Made by a program: the position numbers and the translations under genes
Notes under the pieces: model-generated
Told to the model about the DNA's origin: nothing
The model's database searches: none
What the model saw: the letters and a program-made list of their open reading frames with translations, nothing else
Assembly: GCF_009923995.1 (NCBI RefSeq)
Contig: NZ_RFSK01000040.1
Location: forward strand, 1-57,131
From: Janthinobacterium sp.
GTDB lineage: Bacteria > Pseudomonadota > Gammaproteobacteria > Burkholderiales > Burkholderiaceae_D
Length of the DNA stretch: 57,131 bases
Direction: 5' to 3'
Shown: piece by piece, positions 53,170-57,131 of the stretch
How the letters are laid out: each line of letters begins with the position of its first letter
Numbering within the stretch: the first letter of the stretch is position 1

Positions 53170-55128
53170 ATGATGAAAATAACTGATGTGGTCAGCTGTG
53201 GCTTGTTCGCAAGCCTTTTCCTGGGCGTGGCGGCACAAGCGTCCCCTGCGGCGAACGGTGCGGCGCCGGCCTTGCGCGACTACCGCGCCGTGGCCCTGTC
53301 CGCCAATGGCCAGCGCATCGCCGCCATAGAGTCCGTCAAGGCGGGCGAGCAGCCGCAGCGCCCGCATGCGGCCATTGTCGTGCGCGACGCCGCCAACGGC
53401 GCCATCGTGCGGCAGTTCGATCCTTGCGCCGCGTGTTCCTATGACAAGCCCAGCTGGTCGCCGGACGGCCGCCAGCTGGCCTTCATCGCTTACGATGCCA
53501 AGGCGGGCAAGGCGCATCTGTATCTGGCCACGATGACACAGGCGCAGGCCAGGATGTTGATCAGTATCAAAGGCGTGGCCAGTACGGCGCGCTGGTCGCC
53601 CGATGGCCAGCAGCTGGCCCTGCTGGCCACCGTGGGCGCGCGCAAGCTGGCCGGCGCCGTGGAAGCGGGTGCGCGCCAGGTGGGCGAAGTGGGCAGCGAG
53701 GATGACGCCCAGCGCATCGCCGTGGTGCCGGCCGGCGGCGGCGAGCTGCGCCTGCTGTCGCCCGCCGACACCTATGTGTATGAATACAACTGGACCCCCG
53801 ATGGCCGCGGCTTCGTGGCCACCAGCGCGCAGGGCAATGGCGACAGCAACTGGTGGGTGGCCAAGCTCAGCTATATCGATGCAGCCTCGGGCGCCCTGCG
53901 CGTGATCGCCTCGCCGGCCATGCAGCTGAACCTGCCCTCGGTCTCGCCGGATGGCCAGACGGTGGCCTTCATCGGCGGCCTGATGAGCGACTTCGGCTCC
54001 ATCGGCGGCGACATTTATACAGTGCCGCTGGCCGGCGGCACGCCGCGCAACCTGACCCCCGATTACCGCGGCACCTTCAATGGCGTCGTCTGGCGCGGCG
54101 CCGGCCTGCTGGCGACGGCCCTGATCGACTCGCAGCTGGCGCTGGTACCCGTCGACGCGCAGGCCGGCCCTGCCCAGCCCGTGCTGCTCGGTGAACTGAG
54201 CAGCAGCGGCAGCGATGGCCGCCTGTCGTTCAGTGTCGATGGCCGGCAGGCGGCGGCCGTGCAGGAAGATTTTACGCACGCCAGTCACCTGGTGGCGGGG
54301 CAGCTCGGCCAGCTGAAAAAGATTACGCACGACAATGATCAGTTTGCGCCGCAGGTGAGCGTGCAAAACGTGGGCTGGAACAATGAGCAATACCGGGAGC
54401 AGGGCTGGCTGCTGGGACCGTTGCAGAAGGACGCGGGCAAGCAGTATCCGATGATCGTCAACGTGCACGGCGGCCCCGGCGCTGCCGCTGCGCCCCGTTA
54501 CGTGGAAACGGCCACCGTGATCGAGGAATTGACGCAGAAAGGCTATTTTGTCTTCCTGCCCAATCCGCGCGGCAGCTTTGGCCAGGGCCAGGCCTTTACG
54601 CGCGCCAATATGGCTGATTTTGGCGGCGGCGACTGGCGCGATATCCTGGCCGGCATCGATGCCGTGCAAAAAGTGGCGCCCGTCGACGGCCAGCGCCTGG
54701 GCCTGATCGGCCACTCGTACGGCGGCTTCATGACCATGTGGGGCGTCACGCACAGCGACCGCTTCAAGGCGGCCGTGGCGGGCGCGGGCGTGGCGAACTG
54801 GATCAGCTATTACGGCCAGAACGGCATCAACCAGTGGATGATTCCCTTCTTCGGCGCCTCCGCGTATGACGATCCGGCCGTCTACCGCAAGGCCTCGCCC
54901 ATCGAATCGATCAAGGCGGCGAAGACGCCGACCCTGATCTACGTGGGCGAGCGCGACGTGGAAACGCCGGCCGCCCAGTCGCTGGAATTCTGGCACGGCT
55001 TGCGCGCCATGGGCGTGCCGTCCAGCCTGTTCATCTACGATGGCGAGGGGCACTCCTTCCGCAAGCCCGAGCACCAGCGTGACTTGCAGCGGCGCATCGT
55101 CGGCTGGTTCGAGCAGTACCTGAAGTAA
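53170..55128 (+). CDS. Exported S9-family prolyl oligopeptidase-like peptidase
   Basis: This 652-residue protein has a Sec signal (MMKITDVVSCGLFASLFLGVAAQASP), an N-terminal beta-propeller with PD40-type repeats (PSWSPDGRQLAF, ARWSPDGQQLAL, PSVSPDGQTVAF), and a C-terminal alpha/beta hydrolase domain. The catalytic triad is S516 (GLIGHSYGGFMT), D596 (YVGERDVETP) and H628 (YDGEGHSF). Such enzymes cut short peptides, often after proline or acyl-amino acids, in the periplasm. The products could feed the amino-acid permeases encoded upstream. The ATG at 53170 is directly followed by a second at 53173. Confidence 0.93.
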   Translation: MMKITDVVSCGLFASLFLGVAAQASPAANGAAPALRDYRAVALSANGQRIAAIESVKAGEQPQRPHAAIVVRDAANGAIVRQFDPCAACSYDKPSWSPDGRQLAFIAYDAKAGKAHLYLATMTQAQARMLISIKGVASTARWSPDGQQLALLATVGARKLAGAVEAGARQVGEVGSEDDAQRIAVVPAGGGELRLLSPADTYVYEYNWTPDGRGFVATSAQGNGDSNWWVAKLSYIDAASGALRVIASPAMQLNLPSVSPDGQTVAFIGGLMSDFGSIGGDIYTVPLAGGTPRNLTPDYRGTFNGVVWRGAGLLATALIDSQLALVPVDAQAGPAQPVLLGELSSSGSDGRLSFSVDGRQAAAVQEDFTHASHLVAGQLGQLKKITHDNDQFAPQVSVQNVGWNNEQYREQGWLLGPLQKDAGKQYPMIVNVHGGPGAAAAPRYVETATVIEELTQKGYFVFLPNPRGSFGQGQAFTRANMADFGGGDWRDILAGIDAVQKVAPVDGQRLGLIGHSYGGFMTMWGVTHSDRFKAAVAGAGVANWISYYGQNGINQWMIPFFGASAYDDPAVYRKASPIESIKAAKTPTLIYVGERDVETPAAQSLEFWHGLRAMGVPSSLFIYDGEGHSFRKPEHQRDLQRRIVGWFEQYLK

Positions 55129-55132
55129 CAGT

Positions 55133-55160
55133 CAACAGGCCGCCCGGGGGCGGCTTGTTG
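55133..55160. terminator. Bidirectional terminator between convergent genes
   Basis: CAACAGGCCGCC (55133-55144) pairs with GGCGGCTTGTTG (55149-55160) over 12 positions with one G-U pair and loop CGGG. It lies between the S9 peptidase and the convergent PAP2-type gene. T-runs are short. Confidence 0.65.
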
Positions 55161-55178
55161 CATGCGGCTTGATACAGA

Positions 55179-56888
55179 TCACATATCCAGGCGCAGCTGC
55201 AAGCCCGTTTCCGTGTACGTCGGCGTCACCTTGAAGCCATCGACGGTGATGCTGTCAAACTTGCCTTTCAGGCTGGCCGCCGTGATCACGTTCAGGGTAT
55301 CGCCGGCGGCCGGTTTGTAGCCATTCTGGAACGTCACTTTCAGGCTGCCGCCCGCCACCGTCATCAGGCCCGCCACGCTCAGGCGGCCAGCCTGGCTGCT
55401 GCCCAGCTTCAATTCCAGGTTGCCGCCAGCCAGCTGGGTGTACTTGCCGGCCAGCGCCAGGGCGGACTGGGCATTGCTGACCACGGTGCCGCCGCTGACA
55501 TACACGTCGCCCTTGCCGAAGGCCGTGGCCGACACGCCTTCCAGGCGCCCCGCTTCCACCTGCGTGCCGCCGCTCCAGCTATTGTTGCCGCCCAGTTTCA
55601 GGGTGCCCGAGCCTTGCTTGTTCAGCTTGCCCGTGCCGCTGATATCGTTGCGCCAGCGGTCGACGGCGGAAAAGCCGCCTTTGGCCGCATCCATGGCCAC
55701 CACCACATTGCCCGTGAAGACGGCATAGCCGTCGGCGGCGGCAAACAGGTTCAAACGGCCCCAGCCCTCCGCATCGTCCATCACCGGGTAGCCCGATGGC
55801 AAGGCCGTGGTTTTCAGCACCACGCGGCGCTGTGCGTCGGACAGGTAGGGCAAACGGGTTTCCAGCAGCACTTCCGCGCCCTTGGGCACGACGGCCGGCG
55901 CATTGGTGGCGCCCGTCTGCGCGAAGCCGAAGGTCAGGCGGCGGATATACGCGGCCTTGGTGCTGGCGTAATCCGAAAAGCGGTCGTTGGCGCTGGTGCC
56001 CGAATGGGCATAGTCATAGAAGGTATCGGCCGTGGTCCCCGTTTTTGCCATCAGGGTCGCGTGCGCCTGCGTCACGGCGGCGGCCTTGGTGGCGGCCGTG
56101 ACGGGATCGAGCAGGTTGGCGGCGACGATGGCTTGCGCCTGCACGCGGCCGCTGATCACGTCGAGCGGCGAATGCATGCCGGCGATGATGCGGTTTTCGC
56201 CCAGTTCCAGTCCCCGCGCCACCATTTCCTGGTAGCGCTCCGGCAAGGCATAGGCCATGCCCAGCGCGCCGCGCACGGCTTCGGCCGAGTGGCCGCTGGT
56301 AAAGCCGCCATCGGTGGCGGGCGTGGCGCTCTTGGCCGGCACCAGGGCGGGAATCAGCACCACCTTGCTGCTCCAGCGGAAGGGGCGCGCATATTTGTAG
56401 AAGCGCTTGGCCGGTTCCGTCGAGCCATTGTTGCCCATGGCATTGACGAGGCCAACCACGTTGCCGAATTCGGCATTGCCGCTGCCGGCCACGCCCGTGT
56501 TCGTGCCGCTGTCGTTGTACAGCACGCTCGTCGCGTCCGGCGCGATGGACGTGATGCTGGTGGTCTGGCGCGCCGCGCTGCGCCAGGCGTCCGTCAGCGG
56601 GCCCATGCCGTCGGTGATGCTGTAGCCCTTGCCGCGGCGGTCGTCCAGGTAGGCGGCCAGTTCCTGTGCCGGCGTGCGGCTGGTGGTGGCTTTCACGACG
56701 AAATCGATATTCGCGTTGTGCACGCTGGCATTGACGATGGTGCCGCCCGGCGTGCCATCGTTGGGCACGCCCGTCCAGGCGGAAGGCACGACGGCGGGGA
56801 AACCGTCCACGGCCGGTGCGCTCACGCCCGCATCAACGATTTCCGTCAATGGTTTCCAGATGTCGAGCATGCCGATCAGCACGCGCAC
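55179..56888 (-). CDS. PAP2-type phosphatase with autotransporter beta-strand repeat; 5' end missing
   Basis: The frame encodes a PAP2/vanadium-peroxidase-like phosphatase (GGFTSGHSAEAVRGALGMAYALP and ENRIIAGMHSPLDVISGR). A C-terminal autotransporter-associated beta-strand repeat region follows (GTLKLGGNNSWSGGTQVEAGRLEGV). No C-terminal beta-barrel is visible. The only start near the expected region is a GTG at 56888, without ribosome site or signal peptide. The frame stays open and protein-like further upstream (ATALPFVDNIASNQRGDARYATAATNAGV, up to about 56970) and meets a stop at 57024-57026. An exported protein of this type should carry a signal, so its 5' end seems lost and replaced by part of an RNase H-like gene. 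Confidence 0.72.
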   Translation of the reverse strand: MRVLIGMLDIWKPLTEIVDAGVSAPAVDGFPAVVPSAWTGVPNDGTPGGTIVNASVHNANIDFVVKATTSRTPAQELAAYLDDRRGKGYSITDGMGPLTDAWRSAARQTTSITSIAPDATSVLYNDSGTNTGVAGSGNAEFGNVVGLVNAMGNNGSTEPAKRFYKYARPFRWSSKVVLIPALVPAKSATPATDGGFTSGHSAEAVRGALGMAYALPERYQEMVARGLELGENRIIAGMHSPLDVISGRVQAQAIVAANLLDPVTAATKAAAVTQAHATLMAKTGTTADTFYDYAHSGTSANDRFSDYASTKAAYIRRLTFGFAQTGATNAPAVVPKGAEVLLETRLPYLSDAQRRVVLKTTALPSGYPVMDDAEGWGRLNLFAAADGYAVFTGNVVVAMDAAKGGFSAVDRWRNDISGTGKLNKQGSGTLKLGGNNSWSGGTQVEAGRLEGVSATAFGKGDVYVSGGTVVSNAQSALALAGKYTQLAGGNLELKLGSSQAGRLSVAGLMTVAGGSLKVTFQNGYKPAAGDTLNVITAASLKGKFDSITVDGFKVTPTYTETGLQLRLDM

Positions 56889-56946
56889 GCCCGCATTCGT
56901 GGCGGCCGTCGCGTAGCGGGCGTCGCCGCGCTGGTTGCTGGCAATG

Positions 56947-57084
56947 TTATCGACGAAAGGAAGGGCCGTGGCCGATGGCGGCGCGGTGCCAGACGCGCCC
57001 GCGCGCGGCGACGGCAGTTTCCATCAGGCCAGGATTGGGGCGGCAGCCGCCGTCGAAAAACAGCTTGAGCGGCTGATCAGGCAC
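56947..57084 (-). pseudogene. Truncated RNase H-like gene
   Basis: From a GTG at 57084 this frame reads (M)PDQPLKLFFDGGCRPNPG, then METAVAARGRVWHRAAIGHG. This is the first beta-hairpin and the first catalytic Asp and Glu region of RNase HI-like proteins (FFDGGxxxNPG...E.A...RG). After about 40 residues the match stops and the frame ends at 56947. A full RNase H domain needs some 100 more residues with the remaining acidic residues. The 3' part runs, in another frame, into the PAP2-type coding sequence. The GTG overlaps the stop of the preceding gene, a normal operon arrangement. Confidence 0.6.
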
Positions 57085-57131
57085 CGAGCAGCGCGCGGGT
57101 CGCGGCGGTGACGTCGGCGTGGCGCATCAGG
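57077..57131 (-). CDS. 3' end of an unidentified gene, cut by the window edge
   Basis: Seventeen codons ending LMRHADVTAATRALLGA and a TGA at 57077-57079 are visible. The stop overlaps the GTG start of the RNase H-like frame by 8 bases, which suggests a coupled operon. Too little is visible to name the product. Confidence 0.4.
   Translation of the reverse strand, partial: LMRHADVTAATRALLGA

Noticed and set aside
55614..57068. A 484-codon plus-strand frame opposite the PAP2-type gene.
   Set aside because: Low-complexity Gly/Arg/His translation; the minus-strand frame carries recognisable PAP2 and beta-strand repeat motifs.

Overview
This GC-rich window looks like a chromosomal segment of an Oxalobacteraceae betaproteobacterium (Janthinobacterium / Duganella / Massilia type). 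That placement is inferred from gene order (queA-tgt-yajC-secD-secF, class II pyrC), codon usage and protein style, not from a database search. Both ends cut through genes: a fadD lacks its 5' end at base 1, and an unidentified gene is cut at 57131. About 44 protein genes are supported. I see no rRNA, tRNA, CRISPR array or transposase gene.

Layout. 1-2778: two tandem long-chain acyl-CoA ligases. 2775-7024: a membrane acyltransferase divergent from a membrane-anchored LytTR regulator, then a PhoD phosphatase and an acyl-CoA thioesterase. 7086-13864: an Atm1-type ABC exporter, a gltIJKL-type glutamate/aspartate importer and a secreted amidohydrolase. 14016-20384: pyrC, a DUF3025 gene, a Gfo/Idh/MocA oxidoreductase, an MFS transporter with a 41-residue membrane protein coupled to it, and recG on the minus strand. 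20582-26379: queA, tgt, yajC, secD, secF, with strong hairpins between several of them. 26447-30871: a degenerate ClpP-like exported protein, a WYL regulator with a glutathione S-transferase, an HDOD protein, a small unknown protein and a MarR regulator.

31003-44420 is the metabolic centre: an AraC-type ArgR-like regulator, then astC-aruF-aruG-astD-astB, the giant NAD-glutamate dehydrogenase gene gdhB, and astE. Together these encode the whole arginine succinyltransferase pathway plus the enzyme that deaminates its glutamate product to 2-oxoglutarate. The astC promoter carries two half-sites resembling the Pseudomonas ArgR site, 22 bp apart, next to a TATAAT box with a poor -35. Downstream (44558-55128) lie DUF1993, a glycine-zipper protein, an old-yellow-enzyme oxidoreductase, an ABC-F ATPase, RidA, two amino-acid permeases and an exported S9 peptidase, which fits an amino-acid and peptide user.

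Three observations stand out beyond the genes. (1) A family of 107-134 bp intergenic elements (three copies) has stems that are kept although their sequences change. (2) A 159-160 bp MITE-like element with terminal inverted repeats occurs twice. (3) At the right end, the 5' part of an RNase H-like gene appears joined to a PAP2-phosphatase/beta-strand-repeat gene that has lost its start and signal peptide, which suggests a deletion or a misassembly.
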